From assembly GCA_051653625.1 (NCBI GenBank), contig JBOFWM010000017.1, positions 1-13,345 on the forward strand: a stretch of DNA of 13,345 bases. The letters run 5' to 3'. The notes under the pieces were generated by a model, which was given only the letters and a program-made list of their open reading frames with translations, did not search any database and was not told the origin of the DNA. The stretch's first letter is position 1. Each line of letters starts with the position of its first letter. Source of the stretch: SFDP01 sp051653625 (GTDB lineage: Bacteria > Bacillota > Clostridia > Lachnospirales > Lachnospiraceae). The translations under genes and the position numbers were made by a program. Shown here piece by piece: positions 1 to 6,881 of the stretch.

Positions 1-83
1 ATATCTTTTTTGTCCCACTCTCTTAATGTTTGGGGATTTTTGCCTATTAGATTTGCAAAATCCCCGATAGAATAATACTTCAT
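1..83 (-). CDS. tnpA: IS607-family serine recombinase (transposase) TnpA, N-terminus only (runs off the window)
   Basis: The minus strand reads ATG at 83-81 and stays open to base 1, giving 27 complete codons. The product begins MKYYSIGDFANLIGKNPQTL and continues with R-E-W-D. This is the MerR-like helix-turn-helix that starts IS607-family TnpA proteins, which usually continue with a proline/glycine-rich linker and a catalytic serine-recombinase domain; both would lie outside the window. The start is supported by AGAGGTG placed 6 nt upstream. In the family this enzyme catalyses cut-and-paste transposition through a circular intermediate, and a tnpB gene often follows it. The only serious alternative is a MerR regulator, but the LREWD ending of the helix-turn-helix favours the recombinase. 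It reads in the same direction as the polysaccharide genes and begins 85 nt after the last of them. Confidence 0.82.
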   Translation of the reverse strand, partial: MKYYSIGDFANLIGKNPQTLREWDKKD

Positions 84-91
84 ATTTATCA

Positions 92-135
92 CCTCTTGAT
101 TTATACTATCACAAACATTGTATAAAAACAAGAGG
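92..135 (-). promoter_or_regulatory. Hairpin in the tnpA leader that covers its ribosome binding site
   Basis: Plus-strand arms 92-106 (CCTCTTGATTTATAC) and 120-135 (GTATAAAAACAAGAGG) are inverted repeats with one bulge and one mismatch, separated by a 13-nt loop. In a minus-strand transcript the second arm ends in CAAGAGG, which is the Shine-Dalgarno of tnpA, so folding would hide it. A TATAAAT at 100-106 could be a -10 box; a transcript starting just after it would lack the first arm and stay translatable. No good -35 is visible at standard spacing, so the promoter is tentative. The arms may equally be recombinase binding sites in DNA. Confidence 0.5.
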
Positions 136-145
136 TTTGTATAAA
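100..145. repeat. Iterated TTTATAC motifs at the IS607 end
   Basis: Three copies of the 7-mer occur in 46 bases: GTATAAA at 139-145 and at 120-126 in the same orientation, 19 bp apart, and TTTATAC at 100-106 in the opposite orientation. A 10-bp palindrome, CTTATATAAG, sits next to them at 146-155. Short repeats near the ends are the usual kind of binding site for IS607-type recombinases. That these copies bind TnpA is an inference; A/T-rich DNA raises the chance background. Confidence 0.45.
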
Positions 146-168
146 CTTATATAAGGTTTTGGTAACAG

Positions 169-1368
169 TTACTCTACCCTCTCTATTACACTTTGATATA
201 GTTTCAATAATTTTTTATGATACTCTTCTAAGGAGTCAAATGTTGTAGTTCTACAAGTTTCTTGCATGCTTTCACAAGTTTTTGTATCAAAATATAATCT
301 TTTGATTGCTGCTTCTAATTCCTCTTTATTTCCATGTGAAAATAACAATCCTGTTTTTCCTTCTTCAATTAATTCTACTGTTCCACCTAATCGACTTCCA
401 ATGACGGGAGTACCATAGGCTTGTGATTCCATAACTGTAAATGGACAATTTTCATTACATTCTGATGGAAACACACTAAACTTTGCTTTTCGTATACAAT
501 CGTATAACGCTTCTCCACTTTGAAATCCTAAATTTTTCACGTTTTTTAAAGATTCAACTTCTTGTTCTAAAGGTCCTGTGCCACAAAAAACAAAAGGAAT
601 CTCTTCTAAAGTTTTACAGACTTCTAATAGCGTTCCCATCCCTTTTTCTTCAGAATATCTTCCAAAGTAGAGTACATACGCTTCTTTCTTTATTTCGAAA
701 TTTGTATTTTTCTCAATAAAATTATGCATTACCGTGATTTTTCCTTTTAAATCTGGATGATTTGAAAGTTTTTCTTTTAAAAAATAACTAGGTGATATGA
801 TGCAATCTAATTTTTTATAAACCCCTAACGCTTTATACAAATAGGCCTCAGAAGAGGCAATTATACTTTTTAACTTTGAGTTATGAATACAGTTGTGTTT
901 GATGCAGTGCTTATAGTCTCCTGTCAAACATCGTTCACAGATTTCTCCTGTACTTGGTATTTTCATCAAATGATTGGGACATACCAGTTGTCCATCATGC
1001 GCAGTATATACAATAGGAATCTTTCTTTTTTTGATTTCATACAAGATAGATGGCGTTAATTGAAAATTAAAATTATTCAAATGTACTACGTCTGGCTTAA
1101 AATCCGCTAATACTTCTTTTATTTTTTTTCTTGCCTCTATCGAATAAATAATTTGAAATGGGTAGAGTATTTTTTTTAATTTACTTGTGTGAAAATCCAT
1201 ATTTGATACATAACTTTCTTTTCGATTTCCAACAAGACGATTTTTGTGGTCCATACCAAAATATTCCACTTCATGCCCTTCTAGTTGCAAAGATTCTCCA
1301 AGTTTAAAGATATAGGTTTCTGAACCTCCATTCGCATGAAGAAATTTATTTACCATTAATATTTTCAT
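169..1368 (-). CDS. GT4 family glycosyltransferase with Cys-rich insert
   Basis: This is a 399-residue retaining GT-B glycosyltransferase expected to transfer a sugar from a nucleotide donor to the lipid-linked polysaccharide intermediate on the cytoplasmic face. The N-terminal half has the glycine motif NGGSE (13-17) and a TAHD segment (122-125). The C-terminal half has GRYSEEKG (236-243), CGTGPLE (262-268) and the E-x7-E donor motif (E306/E314) followed by YGTPVIGS. Five cysteines at 130, 144, 147, 155 and 160 form a compact cluster. The start is placed at ATG 1368, not the ATG 48 nt upstream, because it has AAGGAG 5 nt away, overlaps the previous stop as ATGA and gives the canonical MKILMV start. 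It is the last gene of the cluster and abuts the IS607 end. Donor and acceptor cannot be predicted. Confidence 0.9.
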   Translation of the reverse strand: MKILMVNKFLHANGGSETYIFKLGESLQLEGHEVEYFGMDHKNRLVGNRKESYVSNMDFHTSKLKKILYPFQIIYSIEARKKIKEVLADFKPDVVHLNNFNFQLTPSILYEIKKRKIPIVYTAHDGQLVCPNHLMKIPSTGEICERCLTGDYKHCIKHNCIHNSKLKSIIASSEAYLYKALGVYKKLDCIISPSYFLKEKLSNHPDLKGKITVMHNFIEKNTNFEIKKEAYVLYFGRYSEEKGMGTLLEVCKTLEEIPFVFCGTGPLEQEVESLKNVKNLGFQSGEALYDCIRKAKFSVFPSECNENCPFTVMESQAYGTPVIGSRLGGTVELIEEGKTGLLFSHGNKEELEAAIKRLYFDTKTCESMQETCRTTTFDSLEEYHKKLLKLYQSVIERVE

Positions 1369-2480
1369 CGCTTCTCCTTGTATCGTTGCAATGTCGTATT
1401 TGTTATTTGATCCCAATCAAAGTGTTCTCTTATATAAGAAATCTGCTCATTTACATCTTGTTTTTCTTCTTTTAATGCTTTTTCTATTACATTACGAAGG
1501 TCTTTTGCATTTGATTTTTGAAACGTTGTACCATAACAACCTAAGACATCTTTATTTTCCTTGATATCACTTGTGATACATTTGCATCCATAACTCATTG
1601 CCTCTAGTAAACTAAGTGGCATTCCTTCTACATCACTTGGCAAAATATATGCAGCACAATTCGAATAGAGTTCTCCAATAATATCTCCCTCTAGGAATCC
1701 TGTCATTATAATTCGTTTATCTTTAGCAACTTTCGCTTTGATTTCATCAAAATAATCATCACTGTGACTTGCACTTCCTACAAGGACTAATTTCTTTGTA
1801 GTATCAAGTTCCTTGTATGCATCAAGTAAATAATCCAATCCTTTTTCTGGTACAATTCTAGCTAAAAATAATAGATAACTCTCTTTTTCTAACTGATATT
1901 TTTTTATTAAATTTGCTTCTTTTTTTTCTGGTATTACAATTCCATTTGGAATAAAGCTTGTTTCTCTTTGATACGTTTCTTTAAAATATTCTTGGACTCC
2001 ATTCGATAAAACAATAATTTCATCTGCATACTTTGCAGCATGTTTTTCACCTAATAAGATTACCTTTGTTGCAAATCCACCCCATTTTGATCGTTGCCAA
2101 TCTAATCCATGAACGGTTACGATGCAACGTTTTTTTAAAAGCTTTGCAAGTGGCAAAAAAACACATTGCCCTTCTGCATGAAAATGAAGAACGTCACAAG
2201 AGGTCAAACTTGCCTTGATTGTAGCAAAAAAAGAATACATAATTGCATTTAATCGTTTGTCATTACAAGTAGGTATGGTTTTAATTTTCACTCCCTTGTA
2301 TGATTTGATTTTCTTTTTTTTCTTCTCAAATTCTTTGCCTGCAATATGTGTGCCACCTCTATTATAGACAATCACTTCATGTCCTAGTGATACCATTCTA
2401 GTTGCTAATTCCTCTACAACAATCTCCACTCCACCTTCTCTTGATGGAATTCGTTTATGACCGAGCATAATTATTTTCAT
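1365..2480 (-). CDS. GT4 family glycosyltransferase
   Basis: This 371-residue GT-B enzyme is of the type common in Gram-positive polysaccharide loci, where such proteins add the second or a later sugar to undecaprenyl-linked intermediates. Visible motifs are REGGVEI near the N-terminus (14-20), HGLDWQRSKWG (124-134), IPNG (177-180), LARIVPEKGLDYL (206-218) and EGMPLSLLE (285-293), which contains the E-x7-E donor-binding pair. No membrane segment is evident. The start ATG follows the TAA of the initiating transferase without a gap and has AAAGGG 9 nt upstream, so the two are probably coupled. Its stop overlaps the next GT4 start by 4 nt. Residues 49-63 contain a lysine-rich loop encoded partly by an A8 tract. 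The HGLDWQR motif places it close to rhamnosyl/galactosyl-type transferases, but the sugar is not determined. Confidence 0.9.
   Translation of the reverse strand: MKIIMLGHKRIPSREGGVEIVVEELATRMVSLGHEVIVYNRGGTHIAGKEFEKKKKKIKSYKGVKIKTIPTCNDKRLNAIMYSFFATIKASLTSCDVLHFHAEGQCVFLPLAKLLKKRCIVTVHGLDWQRSKWGGFATKVILLGEKHAAKYADEIIVLSNGVQEYFKETYQRETSFIPNGIVIPEKKEANLIKKYQLEKESYLLFLARIVPEKGLDYLLDAYKELDTTKKLVLVGSASHSDDYFDEIKAKVAKDKRIIMTGFLEGDIIGELYSNCAAYILPSDVEGMPLSLLEAMSYGCKCITSDIKENKDVLGCYGTTFQKSNAKDLRNVIEKALKEEKQDVNEQISYIREHFDWDQITNTTLQRYKEKR
1374..1379 (-). promoter_or_regulatory. Ribosome binding site deciding the start of the last GT4 gene
   Basis: AAGGAG on the minus strand lies inside the last codons of the preceding GT4 gene, 5 nt before ATG 1368. 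This ATG overlaps the preceding TGA (ATGA), indicating translational coupling. The signal rejects the longer reading frame that begins at 1416, which lies inside the neighbour's coding sequence. Confidence 0.8.
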
Positions 2481-3902
2481 TTAACGCGACCCTTTTCTAA
2501 ATAATACAACGCCTATTGTTTGAATTATTATCTTGATATCAAGTTCTAAGCACCAGTTATCAATGTATTCTAAATCTAATTTTACAACCTCATCAAAACT
2601 TTGAATGTCACTTCTTCCACTTACTTGCCACAAACCAGTTAATCCTGGCGTCATACACAAGCGTCTTTTATAATAAATATCGTATTCTTTAAATTCATCT
2701 TCCGTTGGTGGTCTTGTCCCAACTAAACTCATTTCTCCTTTTATAATATTATAAAATTGTGGCAATTCATCAATGCTAGTTTTTCTAATAAAATTCCCAA
2801 CTTTTGTAATTCTTGGATCATTTTTCATTTTAAACATATGCCCATCCATTTCGTTGAGCTTTAATAATTCTTTCTTTCGTTCTTCTGCATCTATGTACAT
2901 AGAACGAAGTTTGTAAATTTTAAAACGTCTGCCATTTTTCCCAATTCGTGTCTGTTTAAAAAATACGGGACCTTTTGATTCTATCTTGATGGCAATTGCT
3001 GCAAATGGAACAATAAAAACGCTAATAAGAAGGCCTACAATCCCACCTAAAATATCAATCATACGTTTGATAATCAGTCTACGAAAATCCGGATAATTAA
3101 TGGCATAACTAATAACCGTATAATTACCAAACGTTTCAATTTTACTTTCTTTTTTATTCCACTCTGTTAATTCAATGTTGTAATGGCATAAAACACCCAT
3201 TGCTTTAAATTGATCAATTAACGAAACGGCTTCTTCTCTTTGTTCTGGTAAATGATCAATAAATACTTCATCAAGTGGTAAGCTCTTTACCGTCTCAATT
3301 ACTTTTACTTTATGTGCAATAATTGGAACACCTTCAATTTCTTTGATTTCTTCTTGATCATCCCATAATACAATTCCAAAAATACAATAATTTAACGGTA
3401 AGACTTGTTTTAAATTTTGAATGGTTTTTTTTGCCGTATCTTTCTTTGCAATCACAAGTAGTTGTATAATAGAATGATTGCTTTGAAAGTACTTTCTAAG
3501 CGCTACTTTACTAATCGTATGTGCAATAAATGTAAGAATTTGATTTGAGATAAAAAAGTAAAGAAATACAAGTCTTGAAAAAAATTCTACTTGTCTTAAA
3601 AAAAAGAGTAATACTGCTGTAACCATTAAAATCACAAAATTATATTTTGTGATTGCAATCATTTCAACCAAATACCCTCGTTTACAAAACTCATTTTTCC
3701 AATCCATAAAAAGGCTATATACAACACAAGATAATACGATGCACATAACCGCTAATTGATGGATCGTATCATTTTGAAAGCCTACAAGTTGTCCATATCT
3801 TATTCGATAGGAAATAAAATAAGATACGATGATTACAACAATATCAACTGCTAATATTAGATATAATTCTATTAATTGATTTTTCTTTATTATTTGATCC
3901 AT
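2481..3902 (-). CDS. Undecaprenyl-phosphate sugar-1-phosphate transferase (WbaP/CpsE-like initiating enzyme)
   Basis: This 473-residue membrane protein should start repeat-unit synthesis by moving a hexose-1-phosphate from a UDP-sugar to undecaprenyl phosphate. The N-terminus has about four hydrophobic segments (about 11-31, 49-66, 86-104, 108-128), followed by a Rossmann-like cytoplasmic domain (about 140-260). A membrane-dipping helix (about 281-302) leads into the catalytic bacterial sugar transferase domain. Seen there are GPVFFKQTRIGKNGRRF (311-327), KLRSM (331-335), the catalytic-type Asp-Glu pair D378-E379 in SIDELPQ, LVGTRPPTEDEF (393-404) and PGLTGLWQVSGRS (419-431). Length and order match the long form of the family. 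The ATG at 3902 has AAGGAAG upstream and lies inside the end of the Wzy-like gene, a 59-nt overlap. Glucose and galactose are the usual substrates; the choice is not readable here. Confidence 0.93.
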   Translation of the reverse strand: MDQIIKKNQLIELYLILAVDIVVIIVSYFISYRIRYGQLVGFQNDTIHQLAVMCIVLSCVVYSLFMDWKNEFCKRGYLVEMIAITKYNFVILMVTAVLLFFLRQVEFFSRLVFLYFFISNQILTFIAHTISKVALRKYFQSNHSIIQLLVIAKKDTAKKTIQNLKQVLPLNYCIFGIVLWDDQEEIKEIEGVPIIAHKVKVIETVKSLPLDEVFIDHLPEQREEAVSLIDQFKAMGVLCHYNIELTEWNKKESKIETFGNYTVISYAINYPDFRRLIIKRMIDILGGIVGLLISVFIVPFAAIAIKIESKGPVFFKQTRIGKNGRRFKIYKLRSMYIDAEERKKELLKLNEMDGHMFKMKNDPRITKVGNFIRKTSIDELPQFYNIIKGEMSLVGTRPPTEDEFKEYDIYYKRRLCMTPGLTGLWQVSGRSDIQSFDEVVKLDLEYIDNWCLELDIKIIIQTIGVVLFRKGSR

Positions 3903-5031
3903 TCTCTTCTTCCTTATATTCTAATCTCATATTCCATATCCCAAAAAGCAATAAGATAATATAATTTCTTGCAATATAGATAGAAACTCCATGTGCCTCT
4001 ACCGTTGTATAAAGAGAAAACATAATCACAACTAATGCTGCTTTGTAGTCTCCTTTTTTATAACAATACCATAAAAACCATAGAACAACAATAAGATAGA
4101 GAACCGCAGGTATTATTCCATACCAGTAGAATAATCTTGTATACCCCATATCAAAGTATTCCTGGTTTGTAGGATTTGAAAATAGCGACCAAAACTGTGT
4201 TCCCCCTAAATACTCTGATATCCATAGGCGGCCTGTAAGCATTCCATCTAATTTCACAAGAAGTGGTTTTACCGCTCCATAGTTTGCAATATAAATAGAA
4301 AACCCAGTACAGAATAAAATAGAAATACCACCTAACATATAGATGTAACTCTTGTTACGACTTTCTTTTACATAACGAAATAGAATTGCAAGTAGAATGG
4401 TTCCAAAAGTAATCAATATTCCAGTTTTTGATTTTGTAAAATAACCAAACCCTATATTTATCATTCCAACCACACAAAAATGATACCACTTTAATCGATC
4501 AAGCCACAAATAGAAATATAAAAGAATCATTGCCCAAAGCATACAATGAAATGCATTTGGATGACCTAGTCCAAAACAGTATCTTCGAATAATTCCTTGT
4601 GGTCCATTCCCATCAAAATCAGATTCTACATAATTCCATCCTAAAATATGAAATGCGGAAAGAAGCATAAGTGTTACTACTCCAATGAAAGTAATATAAA
4701 ATGTTATTTTCAATAAACGCTTTATATCTATATTTTTTGCTGCAAAAACAAAGAAAACAATTCGAATCAAGTCATTCCGCTCAGTTTGTATATAAGAAAT
4801 GGCAGTAATCACACAGAAAAGAAAAAAGAGAAGCCATTCTTTTTTTGTATATTTTTTTAATGCAATGCAAATTGCACAGAAAAGAAAGGTAAGTCGAAAC
4901 AATCTCCCTTCATAAGGATTTATTAATTCACTTTTATCGACAAGCAACATTCCTAGCTCTATAAAATAAGCAAGGTAAAATCCATAATATGTGATTTTTT
5001 TTACAATTTGATTTTCATATAATCTATTCAC
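3844..5031 (-). CDS. Wzy-like polysaccharide polymerase (O-antigen ligase/polymerase-type membrane protein)
   Basis: This 395-residue, very hydrophobic protein with roughly ten membrane-spanning segments is the likely polymerase that joins flipped repeat units outside the membrane. Wzy proteins are weakly conserved, so the call rests on topology, context and small motifs: RYCFGLGHPNAFH (150-162), a feature of Gram-positive Wzy proteins, an SKTG step (201-204), and DGMLTGRL (262-269) at the start of a large extracytoplasmic loop before the last helices. The start is GTG at 5031, chosen because GAGGAGAGGA stands 4 nt upstream and only one reading frame fits; it overlaps the GT2 stop by 8 nt. 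The last 19 codons, after a charged EYKEEENGSNN segment, overlap the next gene. A ligase of the same superfamily is the main alternative. Confidence 0.85.
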   Translation of the reverse strand: MNRLYENQIVKKITYYGFYLAYFIELGMLLVDKSELINPYEGRLFRLTFLFCAICIALKKYTKKEWLLFFLFCVITAISYIQTERNDLIRIVFFVFAAKNIDIKRLLKITFYITFIGVVTLMLLSAFHILGWNYVESDFDGNGPQGIIRRYCFGLGHPNAFHCMLWAMILLYFYLWLDRLKWYHFCVVGMINIGFGYFTKSKTGILITFGTILLAILFRYVKESRNKSYIYMLGGISILFCTGFSIYIANYGAVKPLLVKLDGMLTGRLWISEYLGGTQFWSLFSNPTNQEYFDMGYTRLFYWYGIIPAVLYLIVVLWFLWYCYKKGDYKAALVVIMFSLYTTVEAHGVSIYIARNYIILLLFGIWNMRLEYKEEENGSNNKEKSINRIISNISS

Positions 5032-5917
5032 TTATTCCTCTCCTCACTTTCGCTAAAAAATATGCTCGAACTTTTTGTTTCCAGAAAAATTCGATTTTCT
5101 CTTTAAAATATTCTTTTCCATTATATCCACATTCTTTTGCTTCTTTTATGCTTTTGTCAAATTTAAGAAGATATGTATGTTTAAAGTATTCCTTACATTC
5201 TTCACTTTCAATCAGTCGATATTTTAAAAACATATATTTATAATCTTGAAATATTCGCTCATCCTTTTCTGTGAAAGTATACGTATATTGATTTTCATGC
5301 ATTCCTATCGAAATTAACGGCTCCTTAATACAATGAAATTTTGCATTTTTTTTAAGGATCTCAAAATATAAAAAAACATCAGATGCCCAATTGCTTTGTT
5401 CATCAAATTTTGCTTCTATTTCTTTTCGATACATACTATCACTTGGTGCACCTATTTGATTGCTAATCATTAAATAACGATAATCTTTTTTAAGGCATTC
5501 TAAATATTCTTTTTGTGGAATTCTTGCATACGACTCTTGCTTAGATACTTGCATGCTACCTGAAAATACAAGGCCCACTGTAGGATTTTGTTGAAAAATA
5601 CGTACCATTTTTTCCAAACTATCTTTATACGTAAACCAATCATCACTAAACATTATTTTTATAAGAGAACCTGTTGCAAAAGAAAGTGCATGATTCCAAT
5701 TATAAATAGGACCTAGCGGAGTTTCATTATGGTGATATCTTATTTTTTCTTGTAACGATGTTTCTAAAGATAGATACTCTTTTATTTCAGCATTTGTAGA
5801 ATCATCTGAAATGATAAGTTCATACTCTTGAAATGTTTGTTCTTTAATCGATTCTACTAGTCTTTTCACCTCTAAAACATTGTTATATGTTGGAACACAA
5901 ATAGATACTTTTAACAT
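5024..5917 (-). CDS. GT2 family glycosyltransferase (GT-A fold)
   Basis: This 297-residue GT-A enzyme should add a sugar with inversion to the growing lipid-linked unit. The N-terminus has the family pattern VSICVPTYNN (4-13), followed by LIISDDS (34-40) at the nucleotide site. FSDDWF (90-95) gives the metal-binding DxD-type motif after the usual ATGSLIKI strand, and ASDVFLYFEI (178-187) supplies the catalytic-base region. The C-terminal part is rich in Lys/Glu and ends with a basic amphipathic segment with aromatics (FFWKQKVRAYFLAKVRRG, about 277-294), which may hold it at the membrane. AGGAG lies 6 nt before the ATG. It starts 9 nt after the GT17-like gene and overlaps the Wzy-like gene. 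Donor and linkage are unknown. Confidence 0.9.
   Translation of the reverse strand: MLKVSICVPTYNNVLEVKRLVESIKEQTFQEYELIISDDSTNAEIKEYLSLETSLQEKIRYHHNETPLGPIYNWNHALSFATGSLIKIMFSDDWFTYKDSLEKMVRIFQQNPTVGLVFSGSMQVSKQESYARIPQKEYLECLKKDYRYLMISNQIGAPSDSMYRKEIEAKFDEQSNWASDVFLYFEILKKNAKFHCIKEPLISIGMHENQYTYTFTEKDERIFQDYKYMFLKYRLIESEECKEYFKHTYLLKFDKSIKEAKECGYNGKEYFKEKIEFFWKQKVRAYFLAKVRRGISE
5036..5045 (-). promoter_or_regulatory. Ribosome binding site of the GTG-started Wzy-like gene
   Basis: The minus strand reads GAGGAGAGGA, then ATAA, then GTG at 5031-5029. This doubled purine-rich signal, inside the end of the GT2 gene, supports use of a GTG start and coupling of the two genes, which overlap by 8 nt (GTGAATAG). 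Confidence 0.75.
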
Positions 5918-5926
5918 TTCTTACTC

Positions 5927-6880
5927 CTATTTTTTCCTTGTTATGATTCTTACTACTTTTTTTATAATTCTCTCTAACTTCTCTTTTGCTTTTCGAATCG
6001 TTCTTTTTACCATTCTAACATTTTTTTCTGTTGAATTTTCTTCTTCTAGAATCAAGTGTTTGAATTCTTCTTTATGTTCTCTGATGTAGATTGGATACGT
6101 ATCATCGATTTCTACCTTTTTGAAAATGGCATCGCGCCCAAAGATGTCTTGTCCACTTTTAATCTTATCTACAACATCGGATAATACTTCTTTTTTGTTA
6201 TATTCTTGATGTGCTGCTGAAACAACTTTTTGTGCTACTCTTTTTTTTATGTCCGTTTCACCCTTTCCACCCATATATCCAAAATGCCATCCGCCATCAC
6301 TTACACGTATTCCAATTTCTTTTCGTTCTGGAAAACGAAGTTCTCCTAATTGTAAGTGCTCCTTCTGTAGCAATTTATAAGAACATAACTTGCTTCCAAT
6401 CCACTGCTTTTGTTTTACGCCTTCAAAATCACCTGCATAAGAAAGTAATTTTCCGGATAGTTCTTCCATATTGAGATAACAATAAAAGAGACGTTGTGCG
6501 AAATGATATATCTTATCCTCTTCAAAATGTGTTAAAATTTCTTTTATTTTTTCTGGATTTGGTATTTCATCTAAATCACTAAAAATAATAATATCTTCCT
6601 CTGTACAATTTTTTAGTCCACGTCCCACTGCATTTTTTTGAAATGTATCACGCACATGGGTGTCTCCTGGAGGGGTGTCTGTTACAACATTATGAATTAT
6701 TTTATGTTCAAATTCTTTAAATAGCTCCTTATTTTCTGCATAATAGAGTGGTTTTTCTATATCAGAAAAAGTTGTAGTTGCTTCGCTTATCACGAAGTAA
6801 TCTACAACTGGGTCTAATATACTTAATCTTAATTTTAAAATATCTAATTCATTGAAAAACTGAAAGCAATCATATACCAT
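5927..6880 (-). CDS. GT17-like glycosyltransferase (MGAT3/bisecting GlcNAc transferase family)
   Basis: The product resembles GT17, the family of eukaryotic beta-1,4-mannosyl-glycoprotein beta-1,4-N-acetylglucosaminyltransferase, whose bacterial members sit in polysaccharide loci and are mostly uncharacterised. Counting from the ATG at 6880 (317 residues), it starts with the family signature MVYDCFQFFNELDILKLRL, then FVISEA (29-34). DIIIFSDLDEIPNP (96-109) contains the likely metal/nucleotide DxD, and DGGWHFGYMGG (195-205) follows. The last 30 residues are strongly basic and could form an amphipathic membrane helix. A GTG at 6892 would add four residues and overlap the upstream gene by 11 nt; I prefer the ATG because homologues begin M-[IV]-Y-D-C-F, and TAA-T-ATG gives close coupling. 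Neither start has a strong ribosome binding site. The sugar transferred is unknown. Confidence 0.85.
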   Translation of the reverse strand: MVYDCFQFFNELDILKLRLSILDPVVDYFVISEATTTFSDIEKPLYYAENKELFKEFEHKIIHNVVTDTPPGDTHVRDTFQKNAVGRGLKNCTEEDIIIFSDLDEIPNPEKIKEILTHFEEDKIYHFAQRLFYCYLNMEELSGKLLSYAGDFEGVKQKQWIGSKLCSYKLLQKEHLQLGELRFPERKEIGIRVSDGGWHFGYMGGKGETDIKKRVAQKVVSAAHQEYNKKEVLSDVVDKIKSGQDIFGRDAIFKKVEIDDTYPIYIREHKEEFKHLILEEENSTEKNVRMVKRTIRKAKEKLERIIKKVVRIITRKK

Positions 6881-6881
6881 A

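Larger units (their letters stand above)
1..168 (-). mobile_element. End of an IS607-like insertion sequence (outer boundary approximate)
   Basis: The element is inferred from the tnpA start at 83-1 and from the non-coding 84-168 segment, which carries repeated TTTATAC motifs and an inverted repeat right in front of tnpA. IS607 elements have no classical terminal inverted repeats and usually make no target duplication, so the exact tip cannot be read from one end; it should lie between about 136 and 168. The neighbouring GT4 gene ends at 169 and looks full length, so the insertion seems to have landed just after its stop codon or a little beyond. Most of the element, including any tnpB, is outside the window. 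Confidence 0.6.

Noticed and set aside
1..83. MerR-type transcriptional regulator of the polysaccharide locus.
   Set aside because: The helix-turn-helix has the KNPQTLREWD form of IS607 recombinases, and the leader has element-end-like repeats. With only 27 residues visible the alternative is not fully excluded.
136..168. Intrinsic terminator after the last polysaccharide gene.
   Set aside because: The CTTATATAAG palindrome is entirely A/T-rich except its ends and has no U-tract of the normal kind; it is a poor terminator.
483..719. Plus-strand open frame within the last GT4 gene; similar plus-strand frames at 2033-2218, 5880-6089, 6211-6474, 7033-7278, 7456-7770 and 9743-10009.
   Set aside because: All lie opposite well-supported genes with recognisable motifs, have Phe/Leu/Ser-rich translations typical of antisense reading, and resemble no family.
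1369..1416. Longer start for the last GT4 gene at ATG 1416, adding 16 residues.
   Set aside because: The extension lies inside the upstream GT4 gene, does not look like a glycosyltransferase N-terminus, and the ATG at 1368 has an ideal AAGGAG and an ATGA overlap.
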